Assembly (NCBI RefSeq): GCF_048544455.1
Contig: NC_133538.1
Span: 37,821,469 to 37,885,468, forward strand
Reading direction: 5' to 3'
DNA from: Silene latifolia
Lineage: Eukaryota > Streptophyta > Magnoliopsida > Caryophyllales > Caryophyllaceae
DNA length: 64,000 bases
The notes under the pieces were generated by a model. The model was not told the DNA's origin. It worked only from the letters and a program-made list of their open reading frames with translations, and did no database searches. Within the stretch, counting starts at the first letter, position 1. Each line of letters begins with the position of its first letter. This document shows positions 10,198-21,123 of this stretch, piece after piece. The translations under genes and the position numbers were made by a program.

Positions 10198-11469
10198 TGT
10201 TGGAATATGTGTCCTCCGACAATAATGCGATCACGACTGTTGATCATCATGATCACATGTTTAAATCTCATTATAAAGAATACAATTGGGAAGTAATATT
10301 TTTACTGTCAACTGATCAACATATATCGGTAATGATTGGCTAACTAGAGTTTGACATTACTGTCGTGTGACGGTGGTGATCAGTTGATCCCCTAGGTCAT
10401 ACCTAAAGGATAACACTCTTAATTGATCATTTAGTTAATCGTATAATGTTACGAGTTAATTAAATTACTTGAAAATTGACGGACGATTTTGGAAGTAAAA
10501 TTTACGTATCACATTGAAATTGATTAAAATGAGATACGGTCTGAGTAACCGAATTGTATCATTACTCAGATGAAATTATTGTTTAAGGAAACAATTAAAT
10601 TTGAATGAATTATTATAAATACAAATTGTTGTGATTTATAATTGGTAAAATATTTTGGTACAAGTAATTATGAATTACTAAGTCGATTTTTGTATGTGAC
10701 GTATTTTTAATAATAATACGTTGATTTTTAATATGTTAAAAATGCACAACAAATTTATGCAACATATGACATGTGACATATTGACAATTGACAAAGATAA
10801 AATGGAATCCATTTTATCTCCATTTGGCCGAAATAGTGGGAGGATTTAACATATATTTTATGTTGATTAAAGTTAATGGAAAACATGATTATGTAAACCT
10901 ATTGCTAGCCATGCACACCTACATATTCTTGTGAAGGTAACCATGAGCATGCATTGGCTCTATTTTTCCTCCACTCCCACCGGTTTTGGGAAGAGAAATC
11001 CATGAGATTTTTCTTCTTATTTTTGCCTAATATTCACTTAAAAATAACTAGTGATATTATTCATTCATATTATCTAAAAACAAGAGTTTTAGAAAGAGAA
11101 AAATTTCCTCTATCATTCCTCTCTGAACCGGTTTTGGGTGAGATAACCAAATATTTTTTGGGTCAATTTTTCTTTACAAAATTAATATTATCTAGTATAC
11201 ATTATATTAATTTTATTAAGAGTGTGTCTTGGGTATAAATACTTGGGAGAGATCCTACACTTGGGTCTTTGTTCATCCAAAAGGAAAGCTCAAGAACAAA
11301 AGAGAAGGAGATCTCTTTTGTGCCCACATGAACCGAAAGTCCAATGTAAGGATTAATTCTTCTTTACTTTGTTAAATAGTTTGCATGCATAAGATCACTT
11401 GTTAATTTTATGACAAATTAAAATGGAACATATATGAATATGTTAGTATATAGATCTATTTTTCCTTCA
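10198..11469 (+). repeat. Copia-1 3' LTR
   Basis: Direct copy of 645-1915, followed by the duplication GGCGA. The promoter motif TATAAATA at 11234-11241 is intact here, unlike the 5' copy. The 94-codon ORF at 10954-11238 is LTR sequence and is not a gene. Confidence 0.93.
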
Positions 11470-11474
11470 GGCGA

Positions 11475-11686
11475 TCTGAGCGCCTAACACCTTCCCTGAT
11501 CGTACCTTTACCCCCGAATCCGCAATCTTTGGTTCAGACCGGAGTAATGGATCAGTCCCCATTCCAGGGATCAAAAGGGGCCTTTTCCGTTAACTTTATT
11601 TTTGTATGTTTTTTTTATAAAACTTACTGGCAACTCCATACTATTTATCTATTTTCGAAAAAGGAGATTTTTTCAGGGATCTCACA
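11475..11686 (+). repeat. Tat-like LTR, right end
   Basis: Continuation of the LTR interrupted at 644. It ends GGGATCTCACA, matching the complement of the start of the solo LTR at 31759. It includes the block related to GGCGACTCC (here TGGCAACTCC). No convincing primer site follows, so the flank cannot be classed as internal element or host DNA. Confidence 0.7.
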
Positions 11687-12480
11687 AGAGGTAAGAACAA
11701 GTTTTTCTTTTACGTATGTGTGAATTAATAAGGGTTTCTAGACAGGTATTGCTACTTTGCTACAATATCTATGTTATGGAGCACTTAACATATACGAGCA
11801 TCGTAAAAAAATAAATACAGTGTTTGGGTTCCATTTATGTAAAGCGAAATTATCCCAAATAGATTTAAGTGTTTCTTTTTAAAAAAAATTGGTGAATTTA
11901 TAATTATATAAATAAATTTTATAGATGAATTGGTTAGACTCGCATTATTTCACTTCATATTTATGCTTACCTTTCTTATTTTGAATCCCTTATTATAGCA
12001 TAATTATATAATTTTGATTTTTCCATAACAATCTTTTTTTCAATTATTGCAGGAAGATATTAATATTTTGGCCCTTCAATGGCAAAGTCATTATAACATT
12101 GTCAATAATAATAATAATGATATTAATCGTAACATGTTTTAGTAAAAAGGTTATTTAGTTCGATCTACGACGTACTAATGCATATATATACATTAGTACA
12201 CAATGTCTTACATTCAATATTTAATAAATATATTTGCCTTATTTATAAGAAAGAGAAATAATCATATAACAAGTAGCTAAGAGAAGACATAAACTCGGAT
12301 TGTACGAAGACACGTGACGAAATTTGCTTATACACAATGTAGTAGACGAATGTACCAAAAACATTGTAGTATACGAAGTATTATTTAATCGAATGTAATA
12401 GTGTATTTGAACACTGGTTTTTGAAATAAAAATCATATTTTGAGTTCTTATAAGCATTAAGCCACCAGTAGGTCTCCTGA
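11687..12480. other. AT-rich intergenic stretch
   Basis: No supported gene. The only noticeable structure is a short foldback TACTAATG..CATTAGTA around a TA-rich centre near 12174-12199. The minus ORF at 12239-12457 has no recognisable motif. Confidence 0.5.
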
Positions 12481-12756
12481 GAGACGGTCTTTCAATAAGT
12501 TTATTGAGAAACTAATTTGCAATTTTAAGAAAAAGTGGTACTAAAGATAATAAAATAGGTACAAATGAAAAGGTGGTATTAAAGGTAATATAATAGGTAC
12601 AAATCATGGTTCACGATAAAATGGGTACCTTCACTATATAAATAGGTACGAAATTACCATTCTCACAATCAACAACAAAAGGTCACGTAATACAAAAAAA
12701 AAAAAAAAAAAGATACGGAAGACTGCTCTCTCAATAACTTATTGAAAGACCTTCTC
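12481..12756. mobile_element. Foldback MITE with self-complementary arms
   Basis: The arm at 12481-12512 (GAGACGGTCTTTCAATAAGT...) is an imperfect inverted copy of 12723-12756. Each arm also contains its own small hairpin (TCAATAA..TTATTGA). Between them are AT-rich sub-repeats with AATAGGTACAAAT. No target duplication could be identified, so the superfamily is open. Confidence 0.55.
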
Positions 12757-13067
12757 GATTTATACCGCACCAAAATTGAAGCTCAGGTGTATGTAGAAAT
12801 CTGTCGATTCATAATCAGTGAGAAGTTGGAAAATTTATAGTTCTTTTAAAACTATTAATTAATGAGTACTAATTAACTCTTCGATAATTTGAATTTGTTG
12901 AATATGTATGATAAAATCCTAATTATAGGGCTTATATCTCACACAAATACCACCAACCTAGACTAAGAATTTAATTTACATCTATGCCATAAGTTAGAAC
13001 CTTATGTAAGAATTCCTTGAATATTTTTGTACTTTTCTCATAATCTCACCTAAAAGTAAGACATTAT
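12757..13067. other. Probable Helitron interior, no gene
   Basis: AT-rich sequence between the foldback MITE and the Helitron-like end. No ORF or motif of interest. Confidence 0.4.
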
Positions 13068-13103
13068 TTAGTTACCCGTGCAACGCACGAGCATGAAATC
13101 TAG
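13068..13103 (+). mobile_element. Helitron-like 3' terminus
   Basis: A GC hairpin CGTGC-AAC-GCACG (13077-13089) lies 10 bases before CTAG at 13100-13103, with T following. Hairpin, short spacer, CTRR and insertion before T is the standard Helitron 3' end. The 5' end was not found, so only the terminus is annotated. The element must extend leftwards. Confidence 0.6.
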
Positions 13104-14512
13104 TATTCTAATATGAGTACGTGTTACTAAAGTCGGCGCCAGGGGCATTTTTAGGATTTTAGAATGGGGTTCCACCAAAAACAAATAACATATACAAATA
13201 GGAAAACGAGATAAAAATTGAGAGTACGAGATAAACCCCTCTTCTTCTTTTTTTGGCAGTCGTAAAAAGATATAAATAGCTTATCAGGTGCTTGTTTATC
13301 GCTAAACCAAGGCTTTTTACTTATTTTTTTTCCACTATACAAATTCTTTATGAGTGGGGATTCATGAAATCAATCTTCATGAATTCATCGCCCTTGCTCG
13401 ACACCACCTTTGCCACCATATAAACAAAACGCAAAGAGAGAGAAAGAAAAAAAACCCCAAATCCACAACCCTAAAAATCCGTTTTTGACACTACCACAAC
13501 GCCCGTCCGCCCACCGTCCATCTTGAGGATCACCCTATCGCCGGAGATGGGGCCGTCTTTCAAAGGCCAATCTCCGGCGATCGTTCACTCTTCTCTAATT
13601 AACTAGATTACCCGGTTTTTCATACACCCATTATCTTTTTTATGCCTTCCATTGGTCCCTTCGTGGTTCAATCGGTCTTCACGCTTGATTGTGGTCGTTG
13701 GCTGGTGCAGCTCACCATTCTCTTCTTCGTCCATCCTCTTCTCAGCTTGGGCTGTGGTTGGTCTTGGTTGCATCCAGGTCGAGTTGCTGTCAGAAATTGT
13801 TATTTCTAAATTTTTATCACAATCTCACGTTTCACACGTCAATATGGCATTGTTTTAATTGACGATAGAGTTTGATTTTTGGGTGCATTGATTGACTCAT
13901 TTCAATGAAGTTTCTTGAAATCATCGTTGAGTCGTCAATGGCTTCAATTTAATCTTTTTATAATTACCCAGGTATTTTCTTTTCTCGGTGCTAAAGGTTC
14001 TCTTGCTCGTCTATCTAGTTTTATTTAGGCGATGTTCTGTGAGCTTACCCTATAAGAAAATCGGAGTAATTTGCCGCGTTCTTCATTGTTTTTTGGATCC
14101 TTTTTGTGTTGATTTTGAGTAGTCCGGGTACTCTTTTTTCGACGGAGGTGGCTGTCTGGTTTTGATGGTGAACTTGGTCTTTTTTCGGTGTTGTTCTCGT
14201 CCGAGGTTGGTGTTGAAGAGTTTCGGGTGATGTTGTTGGTTGATTGGGTATTGGTAGTCTAGTTATTTTTTAGAAGAGAGGTTTTTGGGTGGACTCAGGA
14301 TGGGTTTATACGGTGGTGAGAGTTCGGGTCAGGTGTGGTGGTTTTTGTGGTATTCTGAGAACATTTGTCCGGTGCTCTTGCTGTTTAAGTTTTTTCTCTG
14401 TTTTTTGGATTTCTCAAAATAATATACTCTTAGAAGAGTATTTGAATTAGTTATTACCTCTTAAAGGTGTTCTATCTTAGCTTTTTGAGTTGGGGTTCCT
14501 TTGTGAAAAGTT
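13104..14512 (+). other. Upstream and leader region of the TPR gene
   Basis: From about 13440 the sequence changes to a genic-looking leader: purine-rich, then CCACAACCCTAAAAATCC, GC-rich blocks near 13500-13590, and T-rich stretches with possible splice sites (for example TTACCCAG then GTATTTTC near 13970). No start codon here opens a convincing frame. One or more 5' UTR introns are possible but not demonstrable. Confidence 0.4.
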
Positions 14513-16021
14513 ATGGCTACCATTTCTAAAGATAAAATTTTCCTAAAGCATTTCGTTGTTGCTCATGGAAATGGGGAGTTCAAGGAGGATGACTGGTCAC
14601 TGTTTAGTTCTTTCTTACCGATGGAAGAAACCCATTTGATTAAGGTTAAATTCCTTAAGGAGAGGGGCAATGACTTCTTTAAGCAAAATTTGTTTGACTC
14701 GGCTGGTGGCTGCTATGAAATGGCATGTCGACTCTTATGTTTGGTTTTGGAATCTATGGAAGACTATGACGTTGAATCTGTCTCGCAATTAGCAATTTCT
14801 TTAAATTTGAATTTAGCGGCTTGCGCTAATAAGCTCCATGAGTATGAGGCGGCCATAAACTTCTGCTCTTTGGTTTTGTCGTCCTACCCTAAAAATGCTA
14901 AGGCTCTATTTCGTAGAGTTGTAGCTTGTATGAAGACTAATATGCTCATGGAAGCGCAAACTGATCTTGAAACTGCGTCAATGCTTGAGCCTAAGAATAA
15001 AGATATCCTTAGAGAACTGAATGTTGTCAAGAATCTACTGGCTATTAATCATAACGGGAAGAGAAGTATTGAGGACCAGTTGTTATGTGAGGTGGTTAGG
15101 GAATGTAAAAGACCTATCCCTAATGATAATACCGAGGACACCACAGTTAACGATAAGGAGGGGTCTTCTTGTGGCTCTTGCGTTACTCCACTTTCTAACT
15201 CCACTATCATGCATACTTGTATTTCGGATGATGGCCTTCTTATAAATCTCGAAGAAAATTCTTCTCCTAATTTTGATTTGGAACACAATCACAAATACTC
15301 TCAAATGGGTGATAATGAGCATACTCCTAAAAACTCGGTTCTTGAGTTCTCAAGAAAGGGTGGAGGAAATTCAAGGCTAAGGATCTCCGGACAAGCTTAT
15401 CAAAAAATGCTTCAAGGTAGTAAGGTGAGCTTTTACAATAAAAGAGACTTGTCTACTATGACAATTCGGATTCTTAATACCAAGGTCACAAAGGAGGGAG
15501 GAATTACAAGAGATCATTATAAGAGAAAGAAGAGGAGGAGACGTTCTAAAAAGCGGAAACCGAAGATGGTGGTGGGAAATGAAGACACGGGTTCTTGTTC
15601 AGGAGCCATCAATGGGATTCATGGTATTAATTCGAGGGGGTCCTCTATTGGTGGTGTAAACTCGAGTTCATTATCTATTTGTGACATCTTATCTCTTTCG
15701 GGTACTCATATCCGCCAAGGAGACCCTGCAGTTGTCGCCCCTAATTTCTGCTTATCCGTTTCTTTGACGAATGACACGGCCAACACCTCTATTAGCTTCC
15801 AAGCCCATAAAGATCCAAATGAACATCAGTCATTCTTCCTTTTTTCAGCTAGACCTAAGAAGTGCAAGTTTCATTTGTTTGGTAAACTGTCACGTGCCTC
15901 GCCTACACGTAGGCTTTGCAGGTACCCCTCAGGTATATTTTGCAGGTATCCTTCTAATCGCCAAGTGAATGAGACTAAGAAAATTATTAATTTCAAAAAG
16001 AATCATAGCCAGGGGGATTAA
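14513..16021 (+). CDS. TPR-domain protein with basic, nuclear-targeting-like C-terminal half
   Basis: Single open frame of 502 codons. Residues about 40-175 form three tetratricopeptide repeats of the type found in the C-terminal region of large FKBP immunophilins and other HSP90 co-chaperones. They include KERGNDFFKQNLFDSA, LNLNLAACANKL and KALFRRVVA. The Lys, Asn and Lys/Arg positions resemble the carboxylate-clamp residues that hold the MEEVD tail of HSP90/HSP70. No FKBP domain precedes it. Residues about 335-353 hold a dense Lys/Arg cluster (KRKKRRRRSKKRKPK), a likely nuclear signal. The rest is Ser/Asn/Gly-rich and unrecognised. The ATG at 14513 is the first in frame and gives the full TPR unit. 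The absence of introns and the A-tailed 3' end raise the possibility of a retrocopy. Confidence 0.7.
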   Translation: MATISKDKIFLKHFVVAHGNGEFKEDDWSLFSSFLPMEETHLIKVKFLKERGNDFFKQNLFDSAGGCYEMACRLLCLVLESMEDYDVESVSQLAISLNLNLAACANKLHEYEAAINFCSLVLSSYPKNAKALFRRVVACMKTNMLMEAQTDLETASMLEPKNKDILRELNVVKNLLAINHNGKRSIEDQLLCEVVRECKRPIPNDNTEDTTVNDKEGSSCGSCVTPLSNSTIMHTCISDDGLLINLEENSSPNFDLEHNHKYSQMGDNEHTPKNSVLEFSRKGGGNSRLRISGQAYQKMLQGSKVSFYNKRDLSTMTIRILNTKVTKEGGITRDHYKRKKRRRRSKKRKPKMVVGNEDTGSCSGAINGIHGINSRGSSIGGVNSSSLSICDILSLSGTHIRQGDPAVVAPNFCLSVSLTNDTANTSISFQAHKDPNEHQSFFLFSARPKKCKFHLFGKLSRASPTRRLCRYPSGIFCRYPSNRQVNETKKIINFKKNHSQGD

Positions 16022-16251
16022 TCTCCGAGACACAATGTATCTACTTGCTCTACAAGTAGGTCTTTCTCCCGTAAATCTCCACGTCCTTGAGGCGTAAGTG
16101 TGTCATGTTGCAGGTACTCTCCTGAAGCCCAATTGACAAAGAAGAGAAAAGAAGATTTCGCTCATTTGGCAAACTCAGATCGTCCCCTCAAGAAGCCTTT
16201 TCTTTTTTCTAACCCCATTCTTAGTTTAATTTCTGTTTCAAATTATGTAAT

Positions 16252-16323
16252 AATAAAGTCTGGCTCCGAGAGTCGGCTACGCACTATGTAAGGAACCTTT
16301 CTTTATCGTTGCCAAAAAAAAAA
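16252..16323 (+). terminator. Polyadenylation signal and A-tract after the TPR gene
   Basis: AATAAA at 16252-16257 is followed about 56 bases later by a run of ten A (16314-16323). This resembles a retroposed mRNA or LINE-type 3' end. A second run of eleven A at 16546-16556 follows a similar T- and C-rich segment. Confidence 0.5.
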
Positions 16324-16863
16324 GAACCTTTGCCCCCATATGATGTTAATTGATGGTTTATAACACATGGTCACCAGTTCCAAAAGCAACGATCTTGTTT
16401 TCCAAATTGACGGTCTTTTCGAGATGTTTAACTTGAAAAATATTATTTCCATTATCTGAACTCGTAGTAAGAGTCATGGTTGGTCAAATGTGTTAATGTT
16501 TTTGATTCGTTATCTATGCAGTAAAGCCTTCGAGCTTTCCTTTTCAAAAAAAAAAATGTGTTAATTAACTAATAAACTTTGATTGACTATATCTCTTGGC
16601 CTCAAGTTCAAAAGTTCAAAATTAACACTTTTTGTGCTTATAGCCTTTACGAGATCTTTGGACTGAAAAAATAACTCGTCGTTTTCAAAATTCGTGGCTA
16701 AAAATTATGGTCAATCAAAACTTTTTGGTTTAAAGAGTACACCTTAGAAAAAAAAAGGCATATACCGTATAGGGCACACAATATTTTCAAATCGTACCAA
16801 TTTTAATATTTTTTTTGGTTCACTATACCAATTTTAAGAGAGATTTTTTTCATTCGCATTTCG
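16324..16863. other. Intergenic stretch with second A-tract
   Basis: No gene seen. The A-run at 16546-16556, preceded by CGAGCTTTCCTTTTC, looks like the tail of a short retroposed fragment whose 5' end is not recognisable. Confidence 0.4.
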
Positions 16864-16872
16864 TTGTCTTTA

Positions 16873-18386
16873 GTGAAAATTGTTACTTACCACCTAGTAT
16901 TTACCGTATTTTACAAACTACCACCTTATATTTCGTTTATTACCAATAACCACCTAAATTATGCTGTATATATCCGAACTCCCACCATATTTCATTTCTG
17001 ATCGTCATTTAGCATAATTCCCGACTCGTTAAGTTAATATACTATAGAAAAATCAAAATACCCTTATTCAATCACCTAAAACTAGAAGAGTAAATAACAC
17101 CATTCGACACCAACATCCCCAATAATTCCTTTATCATCATCATCATCAAAGTGCTAATCACCAGAAAAATTATCATCATCAAATTGCCAGATTGTTATGC
17201 CCTGCTACCACCAACAAACTCAAAGAATCGCTTGCCACCGCCACCTCACCACATGTCCCACTATCTACTCACCACCCCTACCTGGCCACCACCTCACTAT
17301 TCATCGAAAACTTCACTCAACACCGCCACCTAAGAGCATCCGCAAAGTTGAAAATTGACCTCCCCATATACACTCTCTTTCCTCATATGGAGCTTCTCAT
17401 TGTTGCACCAAGCTCCCCAACATTTGGGGCTCCACTGTTTTTAGGGGAGGTCCCCAACAAAAAAAGTAAAGCAATTTGTGTTACTTTTGGGGAGGTTCCC
17501 AAATTTTTGTGTGTGAATTTGAGAACTCCATTGTTGCATAGATGTAGTTACGAAATGAGGAGGGTAAAGGAAAAAGTTAGTGGAAAATGAAGTGGACGAA
17601 TAAGAAAAGGAAAGAGAAAATATGGGGAGCCTCACCTTTGCGGATACTCTAACAAACACCGCCACGTCAATCCTTTCCCCACTATCGACCACCACCAGCA
17701 CGAGCTATGTTCTCTTGCCCGTCAACCACCCAATTTCATCAGTCAACACTCCACCATCTCATCAAAACCCCACCCTTATCTTCAAAACCTCTATTAAATC
17801 TCTCGAAAATCCCACCCAACCTATGAAACCGTCTTCACCACCCACAAAAACCCTAGATCTAGGTATTTCGTGGGCGGGGGTGGGATTTCGTGGGTTCGGG
17901 GTGATAGTAGCAACAAGCTGGAGATTGACTAGTGGTGACTGGTGAGGAAGAGGATGGTCGTGTTGTATAATGTTGCATTTCAGGGTAAATTATTTAATCT
18001 TTGAGATTGTGCTAGATTCTGGATTATTGATTGTTTATCCTTTGCTAGATAAGGTCCTCACAATTTTGATTGTTGATTTTGATTGTTCAAAGATAATTTG
18101 ATTGTCATTGTATTTTTGGGTTTGAGGAGTTTGATTTTGTTTGTCTTTTAATTCGATGGTAATGAGGGTTTGGAGTGGATAAAAGTAAAGGCGTTATGGT
18201 CACCCGATAGTTTATTCACTTAACGAGTCGGGAATTACGCTAAATGATGGTCGGAAATGAAACATGGTGGGAGTTCGGGTATATACGGTGTAATGTACGT
18301 TGTTATTTATAATAAACGAAATACAAGGTGGTAGTTTGTAAAATACGGTAAATACTAGGTGGTAACTGGTAAGTAACAATTTTCAT
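16873..18386. mobile_element. Mutator-like element with long terminal inverted repeats (Pack-MULE candidate)
   Basis: Terminal inverted repeats of about 175 bp (16873-17045 and 18206-18386) start TGAAAATTGTTACTTACC after one mismatched terminal base. They are flanked by an exact 9-bp duplication TTGTCTTTA (16864-16872 and 18387-18395). Long repeats and a 9-bp duplication identify a MULE. There is no transposase. The interior outside the nested MITE is C-rich and repeatedly Pro/Ser/Thr-coding (for example frames at 17192-17330 and 17650-17945), unlike the AT-rich surroundings. That suggests captured gene sequence, though the source is not recognised. Confidence 0.85.
17334..17649. mobile_element. 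Tourist/PIF-Harbinger-like MITE inside the MULE
   Basis: Ends GAGCATCCGCAAAG and CTTTGCGGATACTC are inverted, with a TAA duplication at 17331-17333 and 17650-17652. Removal rejoins the MULE interior. About 316 bp, no coding capacity, internal GGGGAG/CTCCCC self-complementary blocks. Confidence 0.82.
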
Positions 18387-18395
18387 TTGTCTTTA

Positions 18396-19231
18396 TGTAC
18401 CGGTCAACGGACCCATATATATCTATTCTCTTTTTTTATTTGTATATGGTAAATCTATCTCTATATAATAACATAAAAAGACTTCTTGATGCCACATCAC
18501 AAATTTAACTTATCTGCCACCTAAGGTTGTCAATTGCCCAACCGTAAAAATCAAACAAAACAGCCAGTCCATACTGTTGAACTCCCCATCCCATGATCTT
18601 CCCACCCCTGCGTATCTTTCGTATAGCTTCACATAGGAAAAAAAAAGCAGTAATCTCAAAATAAATGCCTCAATTAATCCATTATTGCTTCTTGATTACC
18701 AACTCCATTATTATATGGATTATATCATCATCATCACTAATCATTAATTGGAGATTAAGCCGGGAAAATAGTACAATTAAGAATATTTATCTTCCTAAGG
18801 ACTTGGATGCTATCCCTTCATCTCCCCAAACCCTCTTCAATTCATTCTTCCCCCTTAAAATAGAGCTACAGCTCATAAATTCCCTTAAGGTGTTGTAAAA
18901 CTTGTAAGCTTAGCTCTCATCTGATCTCCTTATTTCCAAAATCAATAATCCCGGTGATGGAATTTATTTCGATTTTTTTTAAAAGTTGCAGTATATACTA
19001 TGATTTTATGTTCATGCTTTCTCGCCTTTTTAATTAGTCTGCTTCTTTTATTAATTGCCATGTTTCTTATGTTCATTCTTTTATGGCTAATTTGTAATTT
19101 GGGGATAGTGATGGATTTTGATGTGATTAGGTAAGGACATTACTTGCCTTTGGTTGAACGAACTAGGCAATTGCGTGGTTTTGTGATGATAATGTAGGTG
19201 CCCAATACTGAATTGCTGTTAATATGGTGGG
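18396..19231. other. Intergenic stretch, possible Helitron 5' end
   Basis: TCTCTATATAATAACAT at 18458 follows an A and resembles plant Helitron 5' ends, but no matching 3' end was found downstream. A 77-codon frame at 18665-18898 with a hydrophobic N-terminus has no family resemblance and is not annotated as a gene. Confidence 0.3.
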
Positions 19232-19236
19232 CAATT

Positions 19237-19323
19237 TGTTGGAACAAGTTAAGAGTTTGTTTGTTTGTAAGATTGGCTAGTATGGATCCATTAGTATGGG
19301 CCTAAAACTTAATTAATCAAGAC
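19237..19323 (+). repeat. Copia-3 5' LTR fragment
   Basis: Identical by eye to the first 87 bp of the 3' LTR, then replaced by gag-end sequence. The join lies in a 14-bp direct echo, TTAATTAATCAAGA, present at about 19309 and 19324. Confidence 0.85.
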
Positions 19324-19346
19324 TTAATTAATCAAGATTGCAAGTA

Positions 19347-21123
19347 CAGGAACAATGGTTCCAAGAAATCGTCTGGTTCAGGCACCAACAATGCTTATAA
19401 TGTTGAATCTACAAGTCAAGAATTGATTGCAATGGTGTCGGAAATGCATATTGGCATGATAACTGAATTGCACATGGTCACGTTACAACAACACCGTTGG
19501 TGGCTCGACTCCGGCGCTACAATTCATGTATGTAACAATAAGGCTATGTTCAAGACATATGAGCCGAGCAAAACGAAATGAAGAAGTATTGATGGGAAAT
19601 CATGTTACAAAGAAAAGGTTCAAGGCAAAGGAACAGTTGAAATGAATTTCACTTCCGGAAAGAAGTTAACTTTAGTTAATGTTTTTCATGTTCCTGAATT
19701 AAGAAAAAATTTGTTGTCTGCCAATCTATTATGCAAGAAAGGCTTTAAGATAGTCTTAGAGTCTGATAAAGTTATTATTACTAAGAACGGTATGTATATA
19801 GGTAAGGGATATAGTTGTGATGGCATGTTCAAACTATCTATTAATGAAATAAATAATGTGATTGCTTATGTTGTTGAGTACTCTCCTTCCATTTGGCATT
19901 CTAGATTAGCACACATAAATTTCAGAATGTTAAAGTACATGTCAAAACATGGTTATATTGCTTGTCATGGAAATTTTCCTCAAAAATGTGAAATTTGTGT
20001 TCAAGCAAAAATGACTAAGAAACCTTTCACTAAAGTTGAAAGAAATTCTGAAATTTTGGACTTAATACACAGTGATATTTGTGAATTTAATGGTGTATTA
20101 TCTAGAGGAGGAAAACGTTACTTTATTACATTCATCGATGATTCTTCTCGTTTCACTTATGTGTATCTTTTAAGAACTAAAGATGAAGCACCCGAAAAAT
20201 TCAAAGAATTTAAAGCTTTGGTTGAGAATCAAAAGGAAAAGAAGATTAAAATTCTTCGTAGTGATAGAGGAGGTGAGTACTTCCCTACATCCTTTGATAA
20301 ATATTGTGAAGACAATGGTTTGATACATCAAAGGACCGCGCCTTATAGCCCTCAAATGAACGGAGTGGCGAAAGGAAAAAATCGAACTTATATCGATATG
20401 GTTAATTCTATGTTATTAAATGCGAGTTTGCCTCCGTCCTTATGGGGAGAAGCACTGAAAACAGCTTGTCATGTAGGAAATCGGATTCCAACTAAAAAGA
20501 CTCATAAAGCCCCTTATGAGTTTTGGTATGGTCGAAAACCCAACTTAAATTATTTTCGGGTTTGGGGATGCATAGCTTACTACAAAGTTATCGACCGAAA
20601 TTTGCAAAAGCTTGGACCGAGAGGGAAAAGGGGTGTTTTTGTAGGCTATGCAGAAAATTCTAAAGCATATAGGATTTTAGACTTGGAGACAAATGTTATC
20701 ATTGACTCAATTCACGTTGATTTCTTTGAAAATAAATTTGTCAAGGATCCAATTTCAAATGAGCAGCATGTCTCTAATGATCACAATAGTGGTCTAACTA
20801 GTGGAGTCCATAATAATCAAAACAATGATGGTATAGAAAATGACCGTATCAATAAAAGAAAACTTGTAGAAGTACAAGTTGAACAACGGAGAAGTCAACG
20901 TCCGAAGAAGCCAAAAACATTTGGAAGTGACTTTATTCAAATGACCTCCGTCGCCTACCTTGTTGAGGGTAACAGGGACAAAGTCTTGAACCTAGTTCCA
21001 ATTGTTTTAAATATTGAGAATGATCCGACTTACCTCATGGCTCAAAAGCCATCAAGAACAAATGGGTGTTTAGAAATAAATACAATACAGATGGAACGAT
21101 CCAAACATTTAAAGCAAGATTAG
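19347..21123 (+). pseudogene. Copia-3 gag end, protease and integrase
   Basis: The frame begins in the gag C-terminal linker. The zinc knuckle is absent. The protease motif is WWLDSGATIHVC at about 19500. TGA at 19579-19581 interrupts the protease. Then come the GAG-pre-integrase finger (WHSRLAHINF, CEICVQAK), the integrase core (FIDDSSRF, SDRGGEY, SPQMNGVAKGKNRT with Lys-for-Glu variation near the third catalytic position) and the C-terminal VWGCIAYYK and GVFVGYAENSKAYR blocks. The segment linking integrase to RT is short, and the frame runs out of register after about 21035, so a deletion or frameshift there removed the start of RT. Confidence 0.88.

Larger units (their letters stand above)
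645..11469 (+). mobile_element. Copia-1, long Ty1/copia retrotransposon, defective
   Basis: The element is bounded by 1.27-kb direct LTRs that start TGTTGG and end TTCA, and by a perfect 5-bp duplication GGCGA (640-644 and 11470-11474). Inside are an initiator-Met-tRNA primer site, a 2.2-kb untranslated leader, a truncated gag, protease, integrase, reverse transcriptase and RNase H in copia order, a 0.75-kb 3' non-coding region and a purine tract. A CACTA element interrupts the RT region. By eye the two LTRs differ at 11 bases plus one single-base indel (about 0.9%), so insertion was recent. The coding region nevertheless carries several stops and frameshifts. The long leader and primer site suggest an Angela/Tork-type copia, with moderate certainty. 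Confidence 0.93.

Noticed and set aside
18665-18898. 77-codon ORF with hydrophobic start
   Set aside because: No family resemblance, no clear promoter or splice context; judged chance.
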